DNA of 64,000 nt from Nocardioides agariphilus (GCF_015352445.1 NZ_JADKPO010000002.1:178303-242302), one strand, 5' to 3'; numbered from the stretch's first letter, positions 1-9,120 are shown. A program made the numbers and translations. The notes: a model not told the origin generated them from the sequence alone.

Positions 1-448
1 CCAAGGCTCCGAGGAAGCCGTTCGAGAAGCCGATGCTGCCGTCGGTCACGCGGGCGCGCTTGTGGCTGCCGGAGTAGGAGACCTGCTTGGCCCCGAAGTA
101 GGCGTTCAGCGAGGGAGTGCCGTCGATGAAGTGGCTGCAGAGCTCGCCCATGGTGTTGATGGTGAACGTCTCGCCCGGCGAGACCGTCAGGACGGCGCTG
201 ACATCGGCGTTCTCGCACTGGCCCTGGGCGGGCAGCGTGCCGTCGGAGGCCCGCAGCGACAGGCTCAGGTGTCCGCCGAGCTCGCCGGCCGTGTCACCGG
301 CCATCGAGAATCCGGACGCCGTCACCTCCGGAGTGCTGTCGAAGGTACTGCGGTCGAACCGGTCGACCGACGCCGCCTGGGCGGTCGGGGTCACGAGGAC
401 GACAGTGGCTGCGGCGAGAACCGCGGCGAGGGTGGTACGTGCGTACAT
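1..448 (-). CDS. Secreted protein of unknown function (3' end outside window)
   Basis: The gene starts at ATG 448-446 behind an AAGGAG ribosome site and runs off the left edge of the window, so only the first 149 codons are visible. The product opens with MYARTTLAAVLAAATVVLVT and a cleavable-looking site after AQA, so it is probably exported. The mature part is Ser/Thr/Gly rich, with two visible cysteines and no recognised domain. It is divergent from the SARP regulator gene. The intergenic region carries three SARP-type heptamer repeats facing this gene, so it is probably a direct target of that regulator. The function is unknown. Confidence 0.75.
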   Translation of the reverse strand, partial: MYARTTLAAVLAAATVVLVTPTAQAASVDRFDRSTFDSTPEVTASGFSMAGDTAGELGGHLSLSLRASDGTLPAQGQCENADVSAVLTVSPGETFTINTMGELCSHFIDGTPSLNAYFGAKQVSYSGSHKRARVTDGSIGFSNGFLGAL

Positions 449-485
449 GGTGCTTCTCCTTGTTCGTCAGGGATCGGATGGCCGT

Positions 486-528
486 ACGCTGCCCGGCCGC
501 TCTTGAAGCCGACTTGTGAGCGACTTGA
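486..528 (-). promoter_or_regulatory. SARP-type promoter of the secreted-protein gene
   Basis: Read on the minus strand, heptamers TCAAGTC (528-522), ACAAGTC (517-511) and TCAAGAG (506-500) repeat every 11 bp. Then come 8 bp and a -10-like CAGCGT (491-486). This is the layout known for SARP activators, where the repeats replace the -35 element. The two oxidoreductase promoters downstream share the repeat, the spacing and the CAnCnT-like hexamer. Confidence 0.7.
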
Positions 529-585
529 GCCGAGCGTGAGCACCCCTGGTCGCCGTATCCTTCGACCCGACGACGAGGGAGTGGG

Positions 586-3500
586 GTGGACCTGGACCCG
601 ATGTTGAGCCTGCGCGTTCTCGGAGAGCTGACGGCTGCGCGAGACGGCGCGCCGGTGGACCTCGGCGGGAGACGACAGCGAGCCGTGCTCGCGGCTCTGG
701 TCATCCACCGGGGCCAGGTTGTCGCCGCAGACCGCCTGGCCGACCTCGTCTGGGGTGATCGGGCGCCGGCGAACCCGGCGGGCGCCCTCCAGGCCTATGT
801 GAGCCACTTGCGACGACGACTGCAACCGGAGGCTGGTGCGCGTCGCAGGGGTGACGTGATCGCGCGCGCCGGCAACGGCTACCAGCTCCGTCTCCCGCCC
901 GATGCGGTGGACGCGTGGAGCTTCGAGCGTGCAGTGGACTCCACGCCCGGCCTGAGCGCCGCGGAGTCGGCTCGCGTGCTCGAGGACGCCCTCCGCCTCT
1001 GGCGTGGCCCCGCCTATGCGGAGTACGCCAGCGAGTCGTGGGTCGAGTCCGAGGTGGCGCGGCTCGACGAGCTCCGGGCCGTGGCGCGCGAGCGGCTGCT
1101 CGAGGCGCGCCTGCACCTGGGGGACGCCGCCCTGCTGGTCGGCGATCTGGAGGCACTCGTCGCCGAGGACCCCCTTCGCGAGGAGCGTTGGCGGCTCCTG
1201 GTGCTCGCGCTCTACCGTGCGCAGCGACAGGCCGACGCGCTCGCGGCGTTGCGGAGGGCCCGCGGGCTGCTCGCCGACGAGCTGGGCGTCGATCCGGGCC
1301 CAGCGCTGCGGGAGCTCGAGGCCGAGGTGCTGGCCCAGTCACCGACGCTCGACGCCCCACGGGCCCCGCTGTCGGCTCCGGTGGACGGTGCACCGATCCC
1401 GCGCGAGCCGACGGACCTCGTCGACCGGGTGCGCGAGACCGCGACGCTCAGGCGGCTGGTGGACGGGCTTGCAGCGGGTGGTCCGGGCTGCGCTCTCATC
1501 GAGGGTCCTGCCGGGATCGGCAAGACCAGGCTGCTCGCCGAAGCCGTGCGGCTGGCCGACCTCGCAGGGGCCAGGGTGCTGGCAGCGCGCGCCAGCGAGC
1601 TCGAGCGCTCCTACGGGTTCGGCGTCGTCCGGCAGCTCTTCGAGCCCGCGCTGCGCGACCCGGATCGCCAAGACGTCCTGCTTGGCGCCGCGGCCGGTGG
1701 GGCTCGGGCGGTCTTCGACGGGCTCGCAGGGACCGACAGCCCCTCCCACGGCAACTTCGCGGTGCTGCACGGGCTCTACTGGCTCACCGTCAACCTGGCG
1801 GGAGAGGCGCCGCTGGTGCTCACCGTCGACGACGCGCAGTGGTGCGACGCCGCGTCACTGCGCTTCTTGGCCTACCTCGTCAGACGGCTCGAAGGCCTGC
1901 CCGTGCTGGTGGTGATGACGGTGCGCTCCGGCGAGGAGGGGCTCGAGGAGTCCCTGCACGGCGAGCTGGCACACGACCCGTTCGTCACCGTGCTCCGCCC
2001 GCGGCCGCTGTCCGCCGAGGCTGCTGGAGCCCTCGTCAGCGAGGTGCTCGGGGAGGGCGCGGACTCCTTCGTCCGTGCCTGCCACCGGATGACCTCGGGC
2101 AACCCGCTCCTGCTCCGCCAGCTGCTGCGCGCCCTCGAGGAGGAAGGCGTGCAGCCGGACGTGTCCCACGTCGACACCGTGCGCGCCGTGGGCTCTCGAG
2201 CCGTGTCGTCGCTGGTCATGCTGCGCCTTCGCCGGATGCCGCCGGCCGTTACCGCCATCGCCCGCGCTGTCGCCGTCCTCGGCGAGGAGGCTCTGCTTCC
2301 TGCGATCGCCGAGCTGGCGGCGTTGGGCGAGCCGGAGACCGCAGCGGCTCTGGACACCCTGACCCGTGGCGAGATCCTCGCCGATTGGCTGCCCCTGACG
2401 TTCGTCCACCCGCTCGTCCGCGACGCCGTGTACGGCGACCTGCCGGCCGCCGACCGTGCGCTGCTCCACGAGCGTGCTGCCCGTCTGCTGCGGGAGCAGG
2501 CGGCCGCCCCGGAGGTCGTGGCCGCGCACCTCCTGCTCGCTCCGCGTCGGGGCAGCCGGGAGACCGTGGACACGCTCCGCGCCGCCGCACGCACGGCCAT
2601 GGCACGCGGTGCGTCGGACTCCGCGGTCGTCCTGCTCCGGCGGGCGCTCGACGAGCCCGTGCAGCCCGACGCGCGGGCCCAGGTGCTCATCGAGCTGGGA
2701 CTGGTCGAGACGCTCCTGGACGGTCCGGCCGGCGCGGCCCACCTCACGGAGGCCTACGAGCTCCTCGCGGATCCGGCCGAGCGCGCGCGCGTCGCCATGC
2801 TCGTCGTACGCACCCATGTGTTCGCCTCGGCGCCGGGCGTGGCGACCCAGTTCGCGGTCGCCGCCGAGCAGGTGCTGCCCGAGGGTCTCGATGACGAGCG
2901 GCAGGGCTTGGTCGCCCTGCGGCGCATGTCGGGATACATGCACCGGCTCCCTCCCGAGTCCTACCGGGCGGGACCGACTCCCGAGGTCAGCGGGTCCGGC
3001 GACGGGGCCCGGATGCTCGCGGCCACGCTCTGCTACGAGGTGCTGCGCGACGGCGAGGACCGGGCGCGGGCGATCGAGCTGGCGCGCTTCGCGCTCGAGG
3101 ACGACCGCTTGCTCGAGGTCGACAACGGCCTGCTGTGGATCGTCGCCGCGAACGTCCTCCTGCTCGCCGACGCCGACCTCGGCGACTTCTGGGACCGAGC
3201 GCTGGCGCGCGCCCACGCGACGGGTGGCCTGTTCTCGGTGCTGTCGGTGAACCTGTGGCGGGGATATACCCAGCTGCGGCACGGGCAGCTGGAGGACGCC
3301 TTCCAGTCCTTGGCCGACGGGACCGAACAGCTCCAGATGTGGGGCGCGTCGGGGATCACCGCCACCTATGCTGCGGCGTTCACGCTGGCCGTCCAGGTCG
3401 AGCAGGGCGACCTGGACGGCGCGACCGAGACGTTGACGGCCGCGCGCCGGCTCCCCTGGGTGGGTGAGGGCGGCAGGCTGCTCGCCGAGTCGGCGGCCCG

Positions 3501-4134
3501 GCTCTTCCTCGCGCAGGGGTGCCCTGCCGAAGCGCTCGGCGGGCTGACCGAGGACGTGGTCCGGCCCGGGATCGCCAACCCGGCTTGGGCCGGGTGGCGC
3601 GGCCTGAAGGCCGGGGCCATGGCGGGGCTCGGCCGGATGGAGGAGGCCGTCGAGCTCGCCGCGGACGAGGTCGCACTCCTGCGGCGCTGGGGAGCGCCCA
3701 CCTCGCTCGGCCCGGCGCTGCGGCTGCTCGGCTCGCTGCGCGGCCGGTCGGGTGTCACGGACCTGAGGGAGGCGGTCGAGGTGCTGACCGGCACCACGGC
3801 CGCGGTGGAGCTCGCTCGCGCCCAGGTAGCCCTCGCCCGGCATCCAGAGGTCGCCGACGGCGAAGCCGTGACGCTGCTCCGGGCCGCCTTGTCCACGGCC
3901 CAGGCGTGCGGAGCGCGCGGGGTCGCCAGGGACGCCCTCGACGAGCTCGCCGTGCGCGGCCACCGCCCCGAGGACCCGGCGACTGGCGGCCCGGTGCGGG
4001 TCTCGGCGCGCGAACGCCGCGTCCTGGACCTGTCTGCCGCTGGTCTCGACGTCAACGAGGTGGCGCAGGCGCTGTTCTTGACGCCGGGCACCGTGCGCGC
4101 GCTCCTCGAGGCCGCCAGTGGCGGTCCGCCGTGA
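586..4134 (+). CDS. SARP-family transcriptional regulator with BTAD and AAA-type ATPase domains
   Basis: The 1182-aa product is a large AfsR/LAL-like regulator. Residues about 8-105 form the OmpR-like winged helix (ADRLADLVWGD...ALQAYVSHLRRRL). Residues about 105-255 form the bacterial transcriptional activation (BTAD) domain, ending DELGVDPGPALRELE. An AAA ATPase follows, with Walker A GPAGIGKT near residue 307 and Walker B LTVDDAQW. The long middle looks like helical TPR-type repeats. The last 50 residues resemble a degenerate LuxR-type helix-turn-helix (SARERRVLDLSAAGLD). GTG 586 follows GAGGGAG at 575-581; ATG 601 is the alternative start. Matching SARP repeats lie upstream of the divergent secreted-protein gene and the two oxidoreductase genes, so it probably activates them locally. 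Confidence 0.85.
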   Translation: MDLDPMLSLRVLGELTAARDGAPVDLGGRRQRAVLAALVIHRGQVVAADRLADLVWGDRAPANPAGALQAYVSHLRRRLQPEAGARRRGDVIARAGNGYQLRLPPDAVDAWSFERAVDSTPGLSAAESARVLEDALRLWRGPAYAEYASESWVESEVARLDELRAVARERLLEARLHLGDAALLVGDLEALVAEDPLREERWRLLVLALYRAQRQADALAALRRARGLLADELGVDPGPALRELEAEVLAQSPTLDAPRAPLSAPVDGAPIPREPTDLVDRVRETATLRRLVDGLAAGGPGCALIEGPAGIGKTRLLAEAVRLADLAGARVLAARASELERSYGFGVVRQLFEPALRDPDRQDVLLGAAAGGARAVFDGLAGTDSPSHGNFAVLHGLYWLTVNLAGEAPLVLTVDDAQWCDAASLRFLAYLVRRLEGLPVLVVMTVRSGEEGLEESLHGELAHDPFVTVLRPRPLSAEAAGALVSEVLGEGADSFVRACHRMTSGNPLLLRQLLRALEEEGVQPDVSHVDTVRAVGSRAVSSLVMLRLRRMPPAVTAIARAVAVLGEEALLPAIAELAALGEPETAAALDTLTRGEILADWLPLTFVHPLVRDAVYGDLPAADRALLHERAARLLREQAAAPEVVAAHLLLAPRRGSRETVDTLRAAARTAMARGASDSAVVLLRRALDEPVQPDARAQVLIELGLVETLLDGPAGAAHLTEAYELLADPAERARVAMLVVRTHVFASAPGVATQFAVAAEQVLPEGLDDERQGLVALRRMSGYMHRLPPESYRAGPTPEVSGSGDGARMLAATLCYEVLRDGEDRARAIELARFALEDDRLLEVDNGLLWIVAANVLLLADADLGDFWDRALARAHATGGLFSVLSVNLWRGYTQLRHGQLEDAFQSLADGTEQLQMWGASGITATYAAAFTLAVQVEQGDLDGATETLTAARRLPWVGEGGRLLAESAARLFLAQGCPAEALGGLTEDVVRPGIANPAWAGWRGLKAGAMAGLGRMEEAVELAADEVALLRRWGAPTSLGPALRLLGSLRGRSGVTDLREAVEVLTGTTAAVELARAQVALARHPEVADGEAVTLLRAALSTAQACGARGVARDALDELAVRGHRPEDPATGGPVRVSARERRVLDLSAAGLDVNEVAQALFLTPGTVRALLEAASGGPP

Positions 4135-4140
4135 CCAGGC

Positions 4141-4172
4141 TCAAGTTGTTCTCAAGTCGTGGGTGCCACCCT
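4141..4172 (+). promoter_or_regulatory. SARP-type promoter of the first FAD oxidoreductase
   Basis: Heptamers TCAAGTT (4141-4147) and TCAAGTC (4152-4158) are 11 bp apart. They are followed by 8 bp and a -10-like CACCCT (4167-4172). The start codon is 28 bp further on. The site lies immediately after the SARP stop codon. Confidence 0.7.
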
Positions 4173-4199
4173 GGCGCCCACCGATCGTGAGGAGATCCG

Positions 4200-5579
4200 T
4201 TGCCCAGCACTCCGCCTACCGCCGCCGCGAGACTCGACGTCCTGCGGGGCCTGTGCGGCGGCGCCGTGCACGTGCCAGGCGACCCCCTCTACGACGAGGC
4301 CCGGATGCCCTGGCACCTCGACGTCGAGGCGTGGCCGGCCGCCGTGGCCTATCCGGCGTTCCCGGACGAGGTGGCCTCGGTGCTGCGGGCGGCAGCCGCT
4401 GCCGGGCTGCGGGTTGCGCCCCAGGGCACCGGTCACGGGGCGCCCCCGCTCTCGGGTCGCCTGGGTGAGGCCGTGTTGCTGCGCACCTCGGCCATGACCG
4501 AGCTGCGCATCGATCCCGAGCGGCGCATCGCCCGCGCTGGGGCCGGGGTGCTCTGGGGTGACGTCGTCGCGCGCGCCGGTGCGCACGGTCTCGCCGCCCG
4601 GCACACCACGGCGGCCGGGGTCGGCGTCGTGGGCACCTCCTTGGGCGGCGGGCTGAGCTGGTACGCCCGCCCCGGCGGCCTGCAGTGCAGCGCCTTGACC
4701 GCCGTGGAGCTGGTGCTCGCCGACGGCACGTTCGTGCGGGCCACCGACGACAGCGACGCGGACCTCATGTGGGCCGCGCGCGGTGGTGGCGGGGGCTTCG
4801 GCGTGGTCACCGCCTTGGAGTTCGACCTGCTCCCGGTGAGCAGCGCCTACGCCGGCATGCTGGCGTGGAGCTGGGCCGAGGGCGACCGGGTTCTCCGCGC
4901 CTGGCGCTCGTGGACCGAGACCCTACCCGAGGCCTTCACCACCGTCGCCCGCTTGTTCCGGACGCCGGATGAGCCCTGGCTCCCCGCAGACGTGCGCGGC
5001 CGGCGGCTCGTCGTCATCGACGGCGCCCTGATCGGCGAGGTCGACGAGGGTGCGCGTCTCCTCGAGCCGCTGCGGGCCTTGAAGCCCGAGATCGACACCT
5101 TCGACGTCGTACCTCCTTCCTCGATGGCCGACATGCACCTGGACCCGGAGGCGCCTGCCGCCGTCTACGCCAACAGCGTGCTGCTCGACGACCTGCCGGA
5201 GTCGGGGATCGACGCGCTCGTCGCTGCGGCCGGGGCAGATGCCGACTCGCCGCTGCTCTTCGTCGAGATCCGCCACCTGGGCGGGGCCCTGTCGCGACCT
5301 GCCCAGCGTCCCGGGGTGCTGGACCGCATCACAGGTGACTTCCTCGTGCTGGGCGTGGGACTGGCCGATGGGGTCGGCCTGTCGTCCGTGCGTGACGAGA
5401 CCAACCGCGTGATGAGGGCTCTGCAGCGCTGGGACAGCGGCGCGTCCTACCTCCTGATGGCCGACGGCGAGGTCGACGAGCGCAGGGGCTGGTCCTCGGC
5501 GGCCGCGCAACGACTCGAAGCGGTGCGCGCGGCGGCAGACCCGGACGGGCTGTTCATCCCGCCGCGCCCGCGGACTTGA
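4200..5579 (+). CDS. FAD-linked oxidoreductase of the berberine-bridge enzyme type (paralogue 1)
   Basis: The 459-aa product is a PCMH-fold flavoprotein. The FAD-binding half includes PQGTGHG near residue 79, where the His is the usual site of covalent flavin attachment, and GTSLGGGLSWYARPGG. The second Cys anchor of bicovalent family members (GxCxxVG) is replaced by GVGVVG, so any covalent attachment would be single. The short BBE-type C-terminus ends DPDGLFIPP. The gene starts at TTG 4200 behind TGAGGAG. It has its own SARP-type promoter and a paralogue of almost equal length just downstream. The substrate is unknown; the family oxidises alcohols, sugars and secondary metabolites. Confidence 0.8.
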   Translation: MPSTPPTAAARLDVLRGLCGGAVHVPGDPLYDEARMPWHLDVEAWPAAVAYPAFPDEVASVLRAAAAAGLRVAPQGTGHGAPPLSGRLGEAVLLRTSAMTELRIDPERRIARAGAGVLWGDVVARAGAHGLAARHTTAAGVGVVGTSLGGGLSWYARPGGLQCSALTAVELVLADGTFVRATDDSDADLMWAARGGGGGFGVVTALEFDLLPVSSAYAGMLAWSWAEGDRVLRAWRSWTETLPEAFTTVARLFRTPDEPWLPADVRGRRLVVIDGALIGEVDEGARLLEPLRALKPEIDTFDVVPPSSMADMHLDPEAPAAVYANSVLLDDLPESGIDALVAAAGADADSPLLFVEIRHLGGALSRPAQRPGVLDRITGDFLVLGVGLADGVGLSSVRDETNRVMRALQRWDSGASYLLMADGEVDERRGWSSAAAQRLEAVRAAADPDGLFIPPRPRT

Positions 5580-5598
5580 GACTCGCGGCCGGGAGGCC

Positions 5599-5641
5599 TC
5601 AAGTCGTCCGTAAGTAGGCCTCAAGACTCCTGGGCCACCGT
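5599..5641 (+). promoter_or_regulatory. SARP-type promoter of the second FAD oxidoreductase
   Basis: Three heptamers, TCAAGTC (5599-5605), the degenerate GTAAGTA (5610-5616) and TCAAGAC (5621-5627), repeat every 11 bp. After 8 bp comes CACCGT (5636-5641) as the -10 element. The geometry is identical to the promoter at 4141-4172. Confidence 0.72.
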
Positions 5642-5677
5642 GGTGCCACATCGACCACCACGAACCTTGGAGAAGAA

Positions 5678-7066
5678 GTGACCATCGTCGAACCCCGCGA
5701 GGACCTGGTCCCCGCCGCTGTGCCCTACGCCGACCTCGACTCGTCCACGACCGGCACCCTTGCCGTGCAGGGCGAGGAGGAGTACGACGCCCTCGTCTCG
5801 CCCTGGAACCTGGCCATCGCCGTCCGTCCGGCGGCCGTGCTCGCCGCGCGGACCGCGCAGGACGTGGTCGAGGCCGTGCGCTTCGCCCGCCGCCACCGCC
5901 TGCTGGTGACCCCGCAGGCCACGGGCCACGGGCCCATCGCCGAGCTCGTCGGCGCGATCCTGGTCAACACCCAAGGACTGGACGAGTGCGTCGTCCACGT
6001 CGAGGGGCCGGGTGAGGGCTGGGCCCGCGTCGGCGCCGGCGTGAAGTGGATCCGCGTCGTGCAGGCTGCCGCGCCCCACGGCCTCGCGCCGCTGTCCGGG
6101 TCGATCACCGACGTGGGCATCGTCGGCTACACGACCGGCGGCGGCCTCGGACCCATGGCCCGCACCTACGGCCTGGCCATCGACCGCGTCCGCGCGATCG
6201 AGGTCGTCACCGGTGACGGCGTCCTGCGGCGGGTGACACCGACCGAGGACCCTGAGCTCTTCTTCGGCCTGCGCGGCGGCAAGGGGATGCTCGGCATCGT
6301 CACCGCCATCGAGTTCGACCTCGTGCACCAGCCGACCTTCTACGGCGGCTCGCTGTGGTTCGAGGGCGAGCACGCCGCCGCCGTCATCGAGCGGTGGCGG
6401 GCGTGGTCCGACGAGCTCCCCGAAGCGGCTACCACCTCGTTCGCGCTGTTCCAGCTGCCGGCGATGCCCGACGTACCTCCCGTGCTCGCGGAGCGCCTCA
6501 CCTTGTCGGTCCGGTACCTGTGGACCGGCGACGCCACGGAGGGCGAGCGATGGTTCGCCTCGATGCGCGAGGCCGCGCCGGTGCTCCTCGACGACGTCGC
6601 GCTCAAGCCGTACACCGAGGTGGACTCGGTGCACACCGACCCGCTGGACCCGCTGCCTGCGCACGAGGCCGCGTCGGTGCTCACCGACTTCCCGGCCGAG
6701 GCGGCCCAGGCCCTGCTCGCGACGGCGGGTCCCGGCTCCGGGTCACCCCAGGTCCTGGTCGAGGTCCGCCAGATGGGCGGGGCGGTCGCGCGCCGCGGCG
6801 CTCATGACAGCGCCTTCAGCTCGCGCGACGTGGCCTACTCCCTCCTGCTCGTCGGCATCGCCGGCACCCCCGGGCTGGAGACCCACGCGGAGGCGATCCT
6901 CGAGGCCATGGCGCCGTGGACCGGTGGGCGTCGGTTGCCCAACTTCACCTTCGCGGCCGACGACTACCGCGACGCCTATGACGAGCTCACCTCGGCCCGG
7001 CTGCGGCGCGCGGTGCGGACCTACGACCCGGACCGCGTGATGGCGATCGGTCGTGCGCTCGGCTGA
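5678..7066 (+). CDS. FAD-linked oxidoreductase of the berberine-bridge enzyme type (paralogue 2)
   Basis: The 462-aa product has the PCMH-type FAD-binding region with PQATGHG near residue 86 (potential covalent FAD His) and GYTTGGGLGPMARTYG. The Cys of bicovalent members is absent (DVGIVG). The C-terminal BBE segment reads RLRRAVRTYDPDRVMAIGRALG. GTG 5678 follows GGAGAAG. The promoter matches that of the upstream paralogue, so the two are probably co-activated by the neighbouring SARP protein although separately transcribed. They may carry out successive or alternative oxidations of one metabolite, but no biosynthetic enzyme is adjacent to define the substrate. Confidence 0.8.
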   Translation: MTIVEPREDLVPAAVPYADLDSSTTGTLAVQGEEEYDALVSPWNLAIAVRPAAVLAARTAQDVVEAVRFARRHRLLVTPQATGHGPIAELVGAILVNTQGLDECVVHVEGPGEGWARVGAGVKWIRVVQAAAPHGLAPLSGSITDVGIVGYTTGGGLGPMARTYGLAIDRVRAIEVVTGDGVLRRVTPTEDPELFFGLRGGKGMLGIVTAIEFDLVHQPTFYGGSLWFEGEHAAAVIERWRAWSDELPEAATTSFALFQLPAMPDVPPVLAERLTLSVRYLWTGDATEGERWFASMREAAPVLLDDVALKPYTEVDSVHTDPLDPLPAHEAASVLTDFPAEAAQALLATAGPGSGSPQVLVEVRQMGGAVARRGAHDSAFSSRDVAYSLLLVGIAGTPGLETHAEAILEAMAPWTGGRRLPNFTFAADDYRDAYDELTSARLRRAVRTYDPDRVMAIGRALG

Positions 7067-7165
7067 GCTGGAGGAGCTCGGCTCCACCCGCTGACACTGC
7101 CGGGGACCGTCCATTGCCCGCGATCGCGCCGCGAAACCGAGGCGAGCGAGCCGATCCGCGCACGC

Positions 7166-7171
7166 TAGCGT
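7166..7171 (+). promoter_or_regulatory. -10 element of a leaderless lysS transcript
   Basis: TAGCGT lies 7 nt before the lysS ATG, so transcription would begin at or next to the start codon. No ribosome site is visible. The same arrangement recurs at several other genes in this window. Confidence 0.5.
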
Positions 7172-7178
7172 TGCGGCC

Positions 7179-8669
7179 ATGGACGACGCCCCACCGACCG
7201 CCGCCACGACGTCCCAGACGGACGAGCGACTGGCCAAGCGTGAGCGGATCCTGGCGTCTGGCCGGCAGCCCTACCCCGTCGCCGTACCCCGGACTCACAC
7301 ACTGGCCGAGGTGCACGACACGTGGGGCCATCTCGAGGCCGGTGAGGAGACCGACGACGTCGTCGGTGTCGCCGGGCGCGTGATCTTCATCCGCAACACC
7401 GGCAAGCTCTGCTTCGCCACGCTGCAGGAGGGCATCGGCACGCGGCTCCAGGTGATGCTCAGCCTGGCCGAGGTGGGCGAGGAGAAGCTGCAGTCCTGGA
7501 AGGCCGATGTGGACCTCGGCGACCACGTGTTCGCGCAGGGGCGGGTGATCTCGAGCAAGAGGGGCGAGCTGTCGGTCCTGGCCGGCGACTGGCAGATGGT
7601 GTCCAAGGCGCTGCGCCCGCTGCCGGTGCTCCACAAGGAGCTGACGCCCGAGACGCGGGTCCGGCAGCGGTACGCCGACCTGATCGTGCGCCAGGAGGCC
7701 CGCGACATGGTGCGCACCCGGGCCGCCGTGCTCCGGGCGATCCGCGGGTGTCTCGACGAACGTGGCTACCTCGAGGTCGAGACGCCCACGCTGCAGCTCG
7801 TGCACGGCGGTGCCGCAGCCAGGCCCTTCCACACCCACCTCAACGCCTTCGACCAGCAGATGTCGCTGCGCATCGCCTTGGAGCTGAGCCTCAAGAAGGC
7901 CGTCGTCGGCGGCGTCGACCGCGTCTACGAGATGGGCCGCATCTTCCGCAACGAGGGTGTCGACGCCACCCACTCACCCGAGTTCACGATGCTCGAGGCC
8001 TACCAGGCATACGGGGACCAGACCAGCATCGCCGAGCTGATCCGGGCCCTCTACCTGGCTGCCGCCGACGCCCTCGACATGCACCAGATCGAGACCGACA
8101 AGGGCGTGGTGGACCTCGACGGCGAGTGGACCTGGCTACCGGTCTACGACGCCGTCAGCGAGGCCGTCGGCGAGAAGGTCGAGGTCGACACCTCCGCCGA
8201 GGACCTGCACCGGCTGGCCCGCGAGCACGACGTCGAGATCGACCCCAAGGCCGAGGCCGACAAGGTCTTCCTCGAGCTGCTGGGCGAGCTCGTCGAGCCC
8301 ACGCTCCTCCAGCCGACCTTCCTCTACGACTACCCCGCGATCGCCCAGCCTCTCGCGCGGCCCCACCGCGACAAGCCCGGCTTGATCGAGGCCTGGGACC
8401 TGGTCATCGGCGGCGTCGAGCGCGGCACCGGCTTCAGCGAGCTCATCGACCCCGTCATCCAGCGCCAGGTGCTGGAGGCCCAGTCCCTCAAGGCCGCCGG
8501 GGGAGACCCCGACGCGATGGAGCTCGACGAGGACTTCCTCCGCGCGCTCGAGTACGGCGCTCCGCCGATGGGCGGTCTCGGTCTCGGCATCGACCGGCTG
8601 GTCATGCTGTTCACCGGCGCCAACATCCGCGAGACGGTGCTGTTCCCGCTACTGCGACGCGAGCAGTAG
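7179..8669 (+). CDS. lysS: Lysine--tRNA ligase, class II (LysRS)
   Basis: The 496-aa cytoplasmic enzyme attaches lysine to tRNA-Lys. It has an N-terminal OB-fold anticodon-binding domain (about 60-170) and the class II catalytic core with motif 2 RIFRNEGVDATHSPEFTMLE and motif 3 GLGLGIDRLVML. Length and architecture fit actinobacterial LysRS. Positions that are strongly conserved in the family differ: the usual THxNALD reads THLNAFD, and the usual APELYLKR reads ALELSLKK. The substrate Glu in that motif and the ELxTGxSEL-type segment (RGTGFSELIDP) are retained, so activity is expected. It could be a second, diverged LysRS copy. Transcription looks leaderless. Confidence 0.88.
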   Translation: MDDAPPTAATTSQTDERLAKRERILASGRQPYPVAVPRTHTLAEVHDTWGHLEAGEETDDVVGVAGRVIFIRNTGKLCFATLQEGIGTRLQVMLSLAEVGEEKLQSWKADVDLGDHVFAQGRVISSKRGELSVLAGDWQMVSKALRPLPVLHKELTPETRVRQRYADLIVRQEARDMVRTRAAVLRAIRGCLDERGYLEVETPTLQLVHGGAAARPFHTHLNAFDQQMSLRIALELSLKKAVVGGVDRVYEMGRIFRNEGVDATHSPEFTMLEAYQAYGDQTSIAELIRALYLAAADALDMHQIETDKGVVDLDGEWTWLPVYDAVSEAVGEKVEVDTSAEDLHRLAREHDVEIDPKAEADKVFLELLGELVEPTLLQPTFLYDYPAIAQPLARPHRDKPGLIEAWDLVIGGVERGTGFSELIDPVIQRQVLEAQSLKAAGGDPDAMELDEDFLRALEYGAPPMGGLGLGIDRLVMLFTGANIRETVLFPLLRREQ

Positions 8670-8675
8670 CCGCGC

Positions 8676-9044
8676 TCAGAGCTCGCGAGGGTCGCGCTCG
8701 CGGATCCGCTGCGCCATCGACCGCATCACCTGCAGCGCGAACATCGGCGTCTCGTGCACGAGGTACGTGAACGCCTTGTCGTTGATGACGGCGAGCACCG
8801 AGTCCTCGGTGGCGACCGCCGAGAGGCTGCGCGGCGAGTCGTCGACCAGCGCCAGCTCGCCGAAGGTGTCGCCCGGCTCGAGCACGGCGAGCGAGTGCGA
8901 GCCCTTGCGCAGCTCGACGGCGCCCGAGATCAGGCCGAACATCTCGGCGCCGGCGTCACCCTCGGTGAACACGGCGTCGCCGGCGGCGACCGCACGCTGC
9001 TCGTTGGCGTTGATGAAGACAGCTCGGATGCCCATACGCCGCAT
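8676..9044 (-). CDS. Cyclic nucleotide-binding domain protein
   Basis: The 122-aa product is essentially one cNMP-binding beta-roll. Its phosphate-binding cassette reads GDTFGELALVDDSPRSLSAVA, and the preceding segment GDAVFTEGDAGAEMFGLISG is typical of the fold. There is no DNA-binding helix-turn-helix, so it is not a CRP regulator; it may be a stand-alone sensor or protein-interaction module. The ATG is preceded by GAGGGG. It converges on lysS with 6 bp between the stop codons. Confidence 0.75.
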   Translation of the reverse strand: MRRMGIRAVFINANEQRAVAAGDAVFTEGDAGAEMFGLISGAVELRKGSHSLAVLEPGDTFGELALVDDSPRSLSAVATEDSVLAVINDKAFTYLVHETPMFALQVMRSMAQRIRERDPREL

Positions 9045-9120
9045 TGTGCCCCTCGGCAGCGAACTGCGGGTGACGAGATGGTGAACGAGTCCGATCGAGA
9101 CCGAACACCACGGGGCCGCC

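Noticed and set aside
586-7066. Antibiotic biosynthetic cluster around the first SARP gene
   Set aside because: No polyketide synthase, peptide synthetase, terpene cyclase or RiPP enzyme is present nearby. Only two flavoproteins and a secreted protein share the promoter type.
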